Both the position numbers and the translations under genes were made by a program. The notes beneath the pieces were generated by a model, which ran no database searches, was not told the DNA's origin, and was given only the letters and a program-made list of their open reading frames with translations. Source: Minwuia thermotolerans (GTDB lineage Bacteria > Pseudomonadota > Alphaproteobacteria > Minwuiales > Minwuiaceae). From it: a stretch of 50,938 bases of DNA. Of the stretch, positions 16,159 to 23,962 are shown one piece after another (the first letter of the stretch is position 1; the number at the start of each line of letters is the position of its first letter). The stretch is from the NCBI GenBank assembly GCA_021604565.1, contig BQJF01000022.1:1-50938 (forward strand), written 5' to 3'.

Positions 16159-16186
16159 CCGGCGGCGGTCACGCGACCGCCGCCGG
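16159..16186 (-). terminator. Second GC-rich hairpin, directly after the dctP-like gene
   Basis: Perfect 12-bp stem CCGGCGGCGGTC / GACCGCCGCCGG with a 4-base loop, starting 15 bases after the DctP-like stop codon. With the hairpin at 16123-16147 it forms a tandem pair. Probable role: stabilising the DctP message or partly terminating before the permease genes. Confidence 0.55.
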
Positions 16187-16201
16187 TATCTATCGCCCGC
16201 G

Positions 16202-17239
16202 CTATTCGATCTGGCCGAATTCGCGCTGCTGCTCCTTCACGATGCCCACCGCCTTGGCAGCAAGTTCGGAACGTTCGCCGATCTTGTCCCAGAGCCCGAC
16301 GGCAATCTCGTTCAGCCTGGCATTCTCCTCCGGAGACAGTTCCAGCAGCTTGACGCCATCCCTGGCCAGAACGCCGATGTTCTTCGCCTCGACAATCCGG
16401 TACTGCATCGCACCGGCAAGATTGCCGTAATCGACCGCAAGGGTGATGACATCCTGCAGATGCGGCGGCAGGCTTTCCCATGTGTCGCGGTTCATCAGCC
16501 AGTGACCGGCACCCGCGTTCAGGTTCGGCTCGGCAATTGTAGTCTTCAGGAATTCCTGAAGCCCCTGCGCGACGATGGCTTCCGCACCGTAGATCAGGCC
16601 GTCGATGGTGCCGAGTTGCAGGGCGGTATAGAGTTCGCCGCCCGGAATGACGACAGCCGAGGCTCCGAGTTCCCGCGCAACCTCGCCATAGACGCCGAGC
16701 GCACGCAGCTTCTTGCCCTTCAGGTCGTCGAGACTGCTGATCTCGTCGCGTGTCGCGATGACATACTCCAGCCCGATGATCGACGGGAAGTGCTTGACGT
16801 TGAAGCGACTTTCGTAGGCTTCAGCGATGACTTCCTTCAGACCGCGGTTGTAGTAGGCGTCATAGGCTTCGTAGGTCTCGCCCCAGGCCAGCGGCAGGCC
16901 GATCTCGACATCCGCCTCCGGGATGTCGCCCACATAGAAGGCGCCCCAACTGTGACTGATATCGATGATACCCTGATCAGCCGCATCGACCATGCCGCTC
17001 ACGGAAGTGAGTGCGCCGGAATCGTAGTTCTCGAACTTGATGCAGCCGTCCGACCACGCCTCGACCCGCTCCCTGAAGCCTGCGCCGGTCTTGTTGTAGA
17101 GCGCCAGCGTCGGCGGATAGGCATTGTGATACCTCAGCGTGAAGACCTCGTCGCATTCCGCCTGAGCATGCGACGCGCTGACAGCCATGATCGCTGCCGC
17201 CACGCCCAACGGCACAAGCCTCTTGAACATTGAATTCAT
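16202..17239 (-). CDS. TRAP transporter substrate-binding protein (DctP-like)
   Basis: A 345-aa periplasmic solute-binding protein. A Sec signal peptide occupies residues about 1-27 (basic start, hydrophobic core VPLGVAAAIMAV, cleavage after AQA). Mature features of the DctP fold are GAGFRERVEAWSDGCIKFENY, the hinge block LDDLKGKKLRALGVYGEVAREL, and GELYTALQLGTIDGLIYGAE. It captures the ligand and hands it to the DctQM-like permease. ATG 17239 is chosen because GGGAGGATTGAA lies just upstream and because it gives a proper signal peptide; the frame remains open further upstream without one. The ligand is unknown. It is first in the TRAP operon, downstream of a CaiB-type gene. Confidence 0.92.
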   Translation of the reverse strand: MNSMFKRLVPLGVAAAIMAVSASHAQAECDEVFTLRYHNAYPPTLALYNKTGAGFRERVEAWSDGCIKFENYDSGALTSVSGMVDAADQGIIDISHSWGAFYVGDIPEADVEIGLPLAWGETYEAYDAYYNRGLKEVIAEAYESRFNVKHFPSIIGLEYVIATRDEISSLDDLKGKKLRALGVYGEVARELGASAVVIPGGELYTALQLGTIDGLIYGAEAIVAQGLQEFLKTTIAEPNLNAGAGHWLMNRDTWESLPPHLQDVITLAVDYGNLAGAMQYRIVEAKNIGVLARDGVKLLELSPEENARLNEIAVGLWDKIGERSELAAKAVGIVKEQQREFGQIE

Positions 17240-17538
17240 TTCAATCCTCCCCTTTGCGGGCATCATTGCCCCTGACGCACCCGCCAGCCCTGTCCCGCGA
17301 ACGGAAGGAGCCTGGCAGCACGCCCGTCGATCCGGATCCTTCAGGCAATCCGTCTCCTCCACAAAACGGATGCCGATCCAACTCGGTAATTTACCATGCG
17401 TAAGACACGATCGAAATCATGCCTGTGACATACGTGCATCCCATCAGATGCTGATCGGGGGCGCCCTGTGGGCGGGTCGGTCGTTTCGCCCTGCGCGCAT
17501 GACTCCGCATCATTTCCGCAGGCCGGGCTCCGCCCGTT
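17240..17538. other. Intergenic region before the TRAP operon, 299 bp
   Basis: This lies between the CoA-transferase gene and the DctP-like gene, both on the minus strand, and probably holds the TRAP promoter. A small perfect hairpin CGCCC-TGT-GGGCG is at 17462-17474, after the CoA-transferase stop, and might be a weak terminator. I could not identify a confident promoter or operator. Confidence 0.4.
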
Positions 17539-18780
17539 TCATGCCTCGGCTTCCGCTGCCGCCGTTCCACGGATGACATCAGACGCGGTTAGAGCACCAA
17601 TCCTTGCCGGATCATAGTTCAGCCACTCCCGCAGCACCTCAGCGGAATGCTCGCCCAGCATCGGGATTCGCGGTGTCCCTGCCGGGGGGCTGTCCGAGTA
17701 GCGGATGGCAGGCCCAGCGACCGGGACGCGACCCTGCACGGGATGCTCAACCTCGATGAACTGGCCACGGTGGCGCAATTGCGGATTCTCCGCCACTTCG
17801 TCGAGCGTGGCGACACGGGCGACCGGCAGGTTGACCGCCATGAGACGGCGCTCGGCCTCGGCCGCATCGAAACGTTTCATCCAGGCTGCAATGATGGTTT
17901 CGATCGCCGTATCGTTGGCTCCCCGGCTTTCAATGTCGGCAAAACGCGGATCCCCGACCAGTTCCGGCATCTCCATCACCTGCGCCAGCTTTGCGAACTC
18001 TGAGTCTGTCCACGCCGTGATGTGGACATGACGTCCGTCGCCGCACTCGAAACAGTGCGAAGGTACCGAGACGGGGTTCTTGTTGCCGCGGCGCGTGCGG
18101 GTCTCTCCCAGCTTCAAATACTCCGGGATGGCGGAGAGAAGCATACTTGTGGCGGCATCCAGCATGGAGACATCGACCCACTGGCCACGTCCGGTCCGTT
18201 GCCGACCCTGAAGCGCCGATACGGCGCCGATGACGGCGTGCAACCCGGCCAGATAGTCGGTCACCACCGTGCCGCACACTGTCGGCGAGTCGTCAGCCTT
18301 GCCAGTCAGCGACTGGATACCGCTGAGCGCCTGGATAACCGGGTCATAGGATGCCCGCTCGGCCCAGGGGCCGTCCTGCCCGAACCCGGAGATCCGGACC
18401 AGGATCAGCCGTGGATTGATCTCCTGCAGCATGTCCCAGCCAAAGCCCATCTTCTCCAGAACGCCGGGCCGGAAATTCTCGACCAGAATGTCGGCCTGCT
18501 GCACCAGGTCGCGCAACACCGCCTTGCCCTCATCCTTGCGAAGGTCAATGGACAGACTGCGCTTGGCCCGACTGATGGTCATGAAAAGCATGCTGTCGGG
18601 TTGGCCCAGCCTGCTGTCGGCCATCCGCATGCCATCGCCGGCAAAGCCCTCGACCTTGACCACGTCGGCACCGGAATCGCCCATCATCTGTGTTGCATGC
18701 GGCCCCGAAACGTAACGCGTCAGATCCAGAACCCGGATGCCGTCCAGCGGTCCGCTGGCGGCCTTGTCTTCATCAAGCAT
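17539..18780 (-). CDS. CaiB/BaiF family CoA-transferase
   Basis: A 413-aa class III (CaiB/Frc/BaiF) CoA-transferase. It opens PLDGIRVLDLTRYVSGP, continues GADVVKVEGFAGDGMR, and has the catalytic aspartate D175 in GTVVTDYLAGLHA, the residue that carries the transient acyl-CoA anhydride. The family moves CoA between organic acids, such as oxalate/formate, carnitine or succinate/mesaconate pairs, or racemises acyl-CoAs. ATG 18780 follows GGGGAGGACA, a strong ribosome site. In this region it would activate an imported acid to its CoA ester, for the enoyl-CoA hydratase and thioesterase to act on; that link is inference. Substrate unknown. Confidence 0.9.
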   Translation of the reverse strand: MLDEDKAASGPLDGIRVLDLTRYVSGPHATQMMGDSGADVVKVEGFAGDGMRMADSRLGQPDSMLFMTISRAKRSLSIDLRKDEGKAVLRDLVQQADILVENFRPGVLEKMGFGWDMLQEINPRLILVRISGFGQDGPWAERASYDPVIQALSGIQSLTGKADDSPTVCGTVVTDYLAGLHAVIGAVSALQGRQRTGRGQWVDVSMLDAATSMLLSAIPEYLKLGETRTRRGNKNPVSVPSHCFECGDGRHVHITAWTDSEFAKLAQVMEMPELVGDPRFADIESRGANDTAIETIIAAWMKRFDAAEAERRLMAVNLPVARVATLDEVAENPQLRHRGQFIEVEHPVQGRVPVAGPAIRYSDSPPAGTPRIPMLGEHSAEVLREWLNYDPARIGALTASDVIRGTAAAEAEA

Positions 18781-18917
18781 GTCTTGTCCTCCCCAGAACA
18801 CCGGTATCCTGAGGAAGGATGCGCGTGCCCGCAAGTGTGCACAGTCGCGCAATGCCTGACCTAGATGTCTGATCGCATCACCGGGCCGGGACCGTTTCCA
18901 TCATCTGATGGAACGTC

Positions 18918-19802
18918 CTAAACGGAGATGAAGTCCCGCACCTTGTCGCAGAAACCGTCGAGACGGTCGTGCTGCACCCAGTGGCCTGCACCTTCGAAGG
19001 AGACGACTTCCGCCGTGCTGAAATGCTTCAGGCGGCCATCCTCTTCCGGGTTGGAGGCCCAGCTCTCGGACCCGTAGACCAGCAGTGCCGGACAGGTAAT
19101 CCTGGACCAGAGTTCCTGGATGGCGCGACCGGGCATGTCATAGGGCGGCCAGGTGCGCACGTAATTGTCGAACTTCCAGCAATAGGTCCCGTCCTCGTTC
19201 TGAATGACGCCCTGCACGGTCAGGTGGCGGGCCTGTTCGGGCGAGAGGTGCTTGTTCTCCTCCTGCATCCGGCGGAACGCATCCTCAATGGAGGCGTAGC
19301 GTCGCGGCATCCGACCCGACAGCTTGCGCTGCTCATCCACCCAGTCGCGCATGCGCTCCGCGAACGGTGTCTCGCCCCTCTCCTGCAGGATCTTCGGTGA
19401 CGGGCCCAACCCCTCGATCGCGACAAGCCGACGGACGCTTTCCGGATAGATGCCCGTGTAGCGCAGCGCGATATTGCCGCCCAGCGAGTGCGCCACGATG
19501 GTCACCGGCGCCAGTTCCTGCTGATGGATCAACTGCGCCAGGTCATAGACGTAACTGCTCATGGGGTAATTGCCGTCCGCCGACCACTGGCTGTCGCCAT
19601 GGCCGCGCAGGTCCGGCGCAATGACGTGCCAGTCATCGCGGAAGCGCTCGGCCACCCAGTCCCAGTTGCGGCAATGATCCCGGCCACCATGGACAAGCAG
19701 CAGCGGCGGCGCCTCCGGATTGCCCCAGTCGACATAATGCAGCCGCAGGCGCTGGGAAAAATAGGTCCGGGACGTCGGGCCGGTGCTGGACAAGGTCATC
19801 AA
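18918..19802 (-). CDS. Alpha/beta hydrolase
   Basis: A 294-aa alpha/beta hydrolase. Motifs in order: the oxyanion segment LLLVHGGRDHCRNWD, PDLRGHGDS, the nucleophile elbow AHSLGGN (serine nucleophile), and the catalytic His in GAGHWVQHD near the C-terminus. It lacks a signal peptide, so it is cytoplasmic. Such enzymes hydrolyse esters, C-C bonds of meta-cleavage products or lactones; no subgroup can be fixed from sequence alone. It is transcribed away from the zinc alcohol dehydrogenase gene across a 176-base gap that must hold both promoters. A second in-frame ATG at 19799 is an equally possible start. Confidence 0.87.
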   Translation of the reverse strand: MMTLSSTGPTSRTYFSQRLRLHYVDWGNPEAPPLLLVHGGRDHCRNWDWVAERFRDDWHVIAPDLRGHGDSQWSADGNYPMSSYVYDLAQLIHQQELAPVTIVAHSLGGNIALRYTGIYPESVRRLVAIEGLGPSPKILQERGETPFAERMRDWVDEQRKLSGRMPRRYASIEDAFRRMQEENKHLSPEQARHLTVQGVIQNEDGTYCWKFDNYVRTWPPYDMPGRAIQELWSRITCPALLVYGSESWASNPEEDGRLKHFSTAEVVSFEGAGHWVQHDRLDGFCDKVRDFISV

Positions 19803-19978
19803 TCGGAACCCCCTAGGTAAGACTCATGCCGCAATCATACGCATTCCCGGTTCGGACTGCGAATACCCCATACCTGCACAGCCCTGCCGCCTCCCCTGAC
19901 ACGTTCGACGGTTCCAATGTGAAACCCGGTTGGCTACCGTCATCCGTGAAGATGGGAGTCATCGGGGAGGGACGAGCC

Positions 19979-21031
19979 ATGAAAGCACAGCAGATCATCG
20001 AATGGGGCGAGCCGCTGCAGGAACGGGAAAGCGACACGCCCGAACCGGTTGGCGGCGAGATCCTGATTCGCATCACCTCTTGCGGTGTCTGTCACAGCGA
20101 CCTGCACCTTCACGAGGGTGGCTTCAACATGGGCCAGGGCAACTTCGCCCGCCTGGCTGACATGGGCGTCGAATTGCCGATGACCATGGGGCACGAGATC
20201 GGGGGCGTGGTCGAAGCGGTCGGACCGGATGTCGAGGGCGTGGAGCCCGGCAAGTCCTATGTCGTCTACCCCTGGATCGGCTGCGGTGAATGCGAACACT
20301 GCAAGACTGGGCGCGATATCGACTGCCTGACGACGCGACCGCTGGGCACGCGGCGTGACGGCGGCTATGCCACCCACGTGATCTGCCCCGACAAGCGCTA
20401 CCTGTTCGACCATGGCGACACGCCGGTGGATCTGGCCTGCACCTACGCCTGTTCGGGGCTGACGGCCTACAGCGCGCTGAAGAAGCACGCGCATCTGACG
20501 GCGAAGGACCACATCGTCATCGTCGGTGCCGGCGGCGTCGGTCTGTCGGCGGTCATGCTGGCGAAACACGTGACGGGTGCGAAGGTCATCGTGGCCGATG
20601 TCGACCCGGAAAAGCGCTCCGTCGCGCGCCAGGCCGGTGCGGACGAGACCTTTGACAACAGCCAGCCGCAGGCGGCCGAGAAACTGAAGGAGATGCTGGG
20701 TGGCGGCGTCCGCGGCGTGATTGATTTCGTTGGGCGGCCCGAGACCGCATCCTTCGGCCTCGACTGTCTCGCCAAGACGGGCAAGCTGGTGATTGTCGGC
20801 CTGTATGGTGAGGCGCTGCCCCTGGCCCTGCCCCGGATGCCGATCTTCCAACTCACCGTTCAGGGATCCTATGTCGGCGATCTGCAGGACATGACGGAAC
20901 TGATGGCGCTTGTCCGCGCCGGGAAGGTGCCACCGATTCCGGTCACCACCCGCCCGCTGGCCGAAGCCAACGCGGCGCTGCAGGACCTGGTCGATGGCAA
21001 GGTCAGCGGGCGGCAGGTGCTCAAGCCCTGA
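19979..21031 (+). CDS. Zinc-dependent alcohol dehydrogenase (MDR family)
   Basis: A 350-aa medium-chain dehydrogenase. Catalytic zinc ligands are C38 (SCGVCHSDLH), H72/E73 (MGHEIGG) and probably C158 (YACSGLTAY). A structural zinc is held by C102, C105, C108 and C116. The Rossmann motif is VGAGGVGLS near 182-190, and the acidic end of the next strand (VIVADVD) points to NAD rather than NADP. It should oxidise a primary or secondary alcohol, or reduce an aldehyde. ATG 19979 is chosen because GGGGAGGGACGAGCC precedes it; the frame is open further upstream without a ribosome site. It is divergent from the hydrolase gene and convergent with the TetR gene. Confidence 0.92.
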   Translation: MKAQQIIEWGEPLQERESDTPEPVGGEILIRITSCGVCHSDLHLHEGGFNMGQGNFARLADMGVELPMTMGHEIGGVVEAVGPDVEGVEPGKSYVVYPWIGCGECEHCKTGRDIDCLTTRPLGTRRDGGYATHVICPDKRYLFDHGDTPVDLACTYACSGLTAYSALKKHAHLTAKDHIVIVGAGGVGLSAVMLAKHVTGAKVIVADVDPEKRSVARQAGADETFDNSQPQAAEKLKEMLGGGVRGVIDFVGRPETASFGLDCLAKTGKLVIVGLYGEALPLALPRMPIFQLTVQGSYVGDLQDMTELMALVRAGKVPPIPVTTRPLAEANAALQDLVDGKVSGRQVLKP

Positions 21032-21063
21032 TCCGGACGGTCCCGAAACCCGCGCGATGGAAA

Positions 21064-21735
21064 CTAGAGGCGGTCAGGGCCGGTCGGCGCGTTGCTGGTG
21101 ACGTAGGAGCGGACTGACTCCTGAAGCGGGCCGATCATTGACGTGATCTCGATTGTCCGGGGTTCAGCGAGCGCCTGCATCGTCACCCCCCGCAACAGGC
21201 CGACAATGATGACTGCCGCCTCGGTCGGATCCAGGTCGGCGCGGAATGTACCCGTTTCGATCCCGTGGACAATGTAGCCCTCAACATGTCTGCGAAAGGC
21301 CCGGTTCACCTTGACGATCTGATCATGCACCTGCGGCATGCCGCCCAGCGCCTCGCCGATGATGACATGCAGGGCACGAATCCGGCTTTGCCGGTCGTTC
21401 ACGTCCATCAGGTACTGCGCGATGAAACCAAGCAACTGCGCGTCCGCAGCAGGAGCCGCTTCAGCGCCCCCTCCCCGACCGGCCTCGACACTTCCTGATT
21501 CCGGGTAGAAGCGGTCCAGGATATGCGCCAGCACCGCACGCAGCAGTTTCTCCTTCGAACCGAAGCGGTTGCTGATCAGGGTGCCGGTGTAGCCTGCTGC
21601 CTGGCCAATCTGGATCAGCGTGGTCTGGCGATACCCCTGGCTCGCAAACAGCTCGATTGCTGCCGCGATGATCCGCGCGTCGGACTCGTTCCGGCGCTCT
21701 TCCTGTGTGCGGCGCGCTGTTTCACTGACTGTCAT
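21064..21735 (-). CDS. TetR/AcrR family transcriptional regulator
   Basis: A repressor-type protein of 223 aa. The N-terminal HTH spans about residues 18-65 (ARIIAAAIELFASQGYRQTT, then IGQAAGYTGTLISNRFGSKE and LL). The C-terminal helical domain, which would bind an inducer, is not similar to any ligand-specific group I can name. It is divergent from the TauD-type gene, and a perfect 22-bp palindrome lies in the gap, so it probably represses itself and the dioxygenase/enoyl-CoA hydratase pair until an acyl or aromatic inducer binds. ATG 21735 is chosen by the usual distance to the HTH; ATG 21759 is possible. Neither has a clear ribosome site. Confidence 0.87.
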   Translation of the reverse strand: MTVSETARRTQEERRNESDARIIAAAIELFASQGYRQTTLIQIGQAAGYTGTLISNRFGSKEKLLRAVLAHILDRFYPESGSVEAGRGGGAEAAPAADAQLLGFIAQYLMDVNDRQSRIRALHVIIGEALGGMPQVHDQIVKVNRAFRRHVEGYIVHGIETGTFRADLDPTEAAVIIVGLLRGVTMQALAEPRTIEITSMIGPLQESVRSYVTSNAPTGPDRL

Positions 21736-21807
21736 GTCTGAGTTACCGCACTTCCCCATGTGTCGCGTGAGCGGTTGACCCCGCCACCCGGATAACCTAC
21801 GAAATGC

Positions 21808-21829
21808 TTAGTTGTTGTTCAACAACTAA
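21808..21829. promoter_or_regulatory. TetR operator-like palindrome
   Basis: TTAGTTGTTG at 21808-21817 is repeated exactly in reverse complement at 21820-21829 with a 2-base spacer. It sits in the divergent gap between the TetR gene and the TauD-type gene, 21 bases before the latter's start, where binding would block transcription or initiation. Size and symmetry match TetR-family operators. Confidence 0.75.
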
Positions 21830-21850
21830 TAGACAGGTGGGAGGGTTTCG

Positions 21851-22696
21851 ATGTTCTCGATTGAACCGACGGGTCAGGCTTGTGGCGCATTCGTGACCGG
21901 CATCGATCTGCGCCGGCAGCAGGATCCGGACACCGTCGCCGATCTGCGCGCGGCGTGGCTGGAGCATAATGTCCTTGTCTTTCCCGATCAGGAACTTGAT
22001 GATCCGCAGTTCGAGCGCTTTGCCGAGAGCATCGGCCCCATTGGTGACGACCCGTTCATCGAGGCCATGGAAGGCAAGAAGCGCATTGCCGCCATCCAGC
22101 GGCGGGCGGATGAAACGGGCCGCATCTTTGCCGATGTCTGGCATTCGGACTGGAGCTTCCAGGAAACTCCGCCTGCAGGCACCTGCCTGTTGAGTGTCGT
22201 TGTACCTCCGGTTGGCGGTGACACGCTCTTCTCGAACCAGCACAAGGCCCTGGAGGAGATGCCGAGCGACATGCGCCAGCGGTTCGAAGGGCGGACGGCG
22301 CTGCATTCCGCCCGCTCGGCCTATGGTGATGACGGCTTCTATTCGGAAGAAGGCAACAAGGGCAGCATGGCGATCACCACGTCAGAAACTGCGCGGGACA
22401 TCCGGCGTCATCCCCTGATCCGCAAGCACCCGGAATCCGGACGCACCGGTCTGTACGGTGGTGCCTACGTGACAGGTTTCGATGGGGTGGCGGAAGCCGA
22501 GTCGCAGGAACTGGTGAAGGAACTCTATCGCTGGCAGAGCCGCCCGGAATTCACCTACACCCACCAATGGCAACCGAACATGCTGGTGCTCTGGGACAAC
22601 CGCTCCGTCCTGCACAAGGCCACCGGCGGCTACGAAGGCCATGATCGCCTGCTGCATCGCCTGACGATCGCCGACGACCGGTCATTCTACTGCTGA
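21851..22696 (+). CDS. TauD/TfdA family Fe(II)/2-oxoglutarate dioxygenase
   Basis: A 281-aa non-heme iron dioxygenase of the TauD/TfdA family. The iron triad is H98 and D100 (WHSDWSF) with H255 (DNRSVLHKA); R270 (LLHRLTI) is placed to bind the 2-oxoglutarate carboxylate. It couples oxidation of 2-oxoglutarate to hydroxylation of a substrate; relatives act on taurine, 2,4-D, aliphatic sulfonates or sulfates, and carnitine-like compounds. GGGAGG precedes ATG 21851. The TetR-type operator lies directly upstream, and an enoyl-CoA hydratase gene follows 43 bases later, so the pair is probably a regulated operon. Its substrate is unknown. Confidence 0.92.
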   Translation: MFSIEPTGQACGAFVTGIDLRRQQDPDTVADLRAAWLEHNVLVFPDQELDDPQFERFAESIGPIGDDPFIEAMEGKKRIAAIQRRADETGRIFADVWHSDWSFQETPPAGTCLLSVVVPPVGGDTLFSNQHKALEEMPSDMRQRFEGRTALHSARSAYGDDGFYSEEGNKGSMAITTSETARDIRRHPLIRKHPESGRTGLYGGAYVTGFDGVAEAESQELVKELYRWQSRPEFTYTHQWQPNMLVLWDNRSVLHKATGGYEGHDRLLHRLTIADDRSFYC

Positions 22697-22739
22697 CCGG
22701 TCACAGAGCCATTCCAGAAGGACGCGAGGAATTCAGACA

Positions 22740-23516
22740 ATGAGCAGCCTGCTTCGAATTGAGGATGGTGACGGCGTGCGCCTGATGGTGATCAACCGTC
22801 CGGATGCGCTGAATGCCCTGAACATGAACCTCTACGATGCGATCCGGGACGGCCTGAACGAAGCCGCTGTCCGGGACGACATCGCAGTGGTGGTGATCAC
22901 CGGCGAAGGGCGGGCATTCTGCGCAGGCACGGATCTCGGCGAACTGGCAAACCCGCCGCAACCAGAAGACAGCCAGCCCCATGGGTTCGAACCCTTCATG
23001 GACACGTTGCAGACATTCCCCAAGCCGCTGATTGCTGCCGTCAATGGCATCGGGATCGGAATCGGCCTGACGATGCTGCCCCACTGCGACCTGGTCCTGA
23101 TGGCGGAGGACGCGCGCCTCCGGGCACCGTTCGTCGAGCTGGGGCTGACAGCGGAGGCGGGCAGCACCTACCTGCTCCCCGCAACCATCGGCTGGGCCGA
23201 GACGGCGCACCTGCTCTATACTGCCGGGTGGATCGATGCTGACAAGGCGGTGGAGGTCGGCCTTGCATGGCGCAAGGTGACGAATGCGGAACTGATGCCG
23301 GCGGCCATGGCACTCGCCGGAGAGATCGCGCGCATGCCGGTCACCTCCCTCGTTGCCACGAAGACGCTGCTGCTGAACGCGCGCGCGTCCGGCGTCAACG
23401 ACGCGCGCGCCCGCGAGGTACCGACCTTCAGCGGCCTCGTCGGAGGCCCTGCCAATCGCGAGGCCATCTCCGCGTTCCAGGAGAAGCGCAAGCCGGACTT
23501 CACCAGGTTGCGCTGA
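22740..23516 (+). CDS. Enoyl-CoA hydratase/isomerase family protein
   Basis: A 258-aa crotonase-fold protein. It opens with a strand and NRPDALNALNMNLYDAI, then the oxyanion block VVVITGEGRAFCAGTDLGEL, then the second block AVNGIGIGIGLTMLPHCDLV with its helix. The acid/base position after LRAPFVELGLTAEAGSTYLL has Glu as the family requires, though which catalytic residues are kept cannot be decided without alignment. Hydration, isomerisation or dehalogenation of an acyl-CoA are all possible. GAGGAATTC precedes the start. It follows the dioxygenase gene and probably shares its TetR control. Confidence 0.88.
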   Translation: MSSLLRIEDGDGVRLMVINRPDALNALNMNLYDAIRDGLNEAAVRDDIAVVVITGEGRAFCAGTDLGELANPPQPEDSQPHGFEPFMDTLQTFPKPLIAAVNGIGIGIGLTMLPHCDLVLMAEDARLRAPFVELGLTAEAGSTYLLPATIGWAETAHLLYTAGWIDADKAVEVGLAWRKVTNAELMPAAMALAGEIARMPVTSLVATKTLLLNARASGVNDARAREVPTFSGLVGGPANREAISAFQEKRKPDFTRLR

Positions 23517-23672
23517 GGTTTCAGGCTGAGGTCGGACGAACTGCGTCCGTTGCCCAAAGGTCACCATGCGCATTCAAGTCCCTGACTTAACCGAAAATTA
23601 TTGGATACAGCACAGAATCAGATTCAGATTGGGTGGGGGTTCAGCAACTGGTGACGAGTGAAGGAGTTCACC

Positions 23673-23954
23673 ATGTCCAGCCTTGAAGTACAGACGAGCC
23701 AGGATGAGCAGTCCGGCGCGTATCGTCTGGCGACCGCCGAAATCGTCTACCACATGCCGGATCAGCCCCAGTTTCTTCAGACCTTTGTCTGGCAGACGCT
23801 CGATCTGGCACCGGAATTTCCGCGTGTGATGCAGTTCATTGCCAACTGGCGGGACGAGATCAGGGCGAACCTTCACTCGGTGCGAATCTCCACACGCGAT
23901 ACGGTCACCCCCGTGATCATCGACCGCGCGAAATTCGGCGTGACGATGCACTGA
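23673..23954 (+). CDS. Usg family protein
   Basis: A 93-aa protein matching the alphaproteobacterial Usg family: YRLATAEIVYHMPDQPQFLQ, then TFVWQTLDLAPEFPRVMQF, then an N-W helix, LHSVRI and a terminal beta pair. Usg was named from the trp region of Rhizobium-type genomes (usg lies near trpF/trpB there), but the function is unknown. Here it is alone, with no trp genes nearby. GAAGGAG precedes ATG 23673. It ends eight bases from the convergent DUF4166-type gene. The family is a useful taxonomic marker for the window. Confidence 0.85.
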   Translation: MSSLEVQTSQDEQSGAYRLATAEIVYHMPDQPQFLQTFVWQTLDLAPEFPRVMQFIANWRDEIRANLHSVRISTRDTVTPVIIDRAKFGVTMH

Positions 23955-23962
23955 CGAATTCG

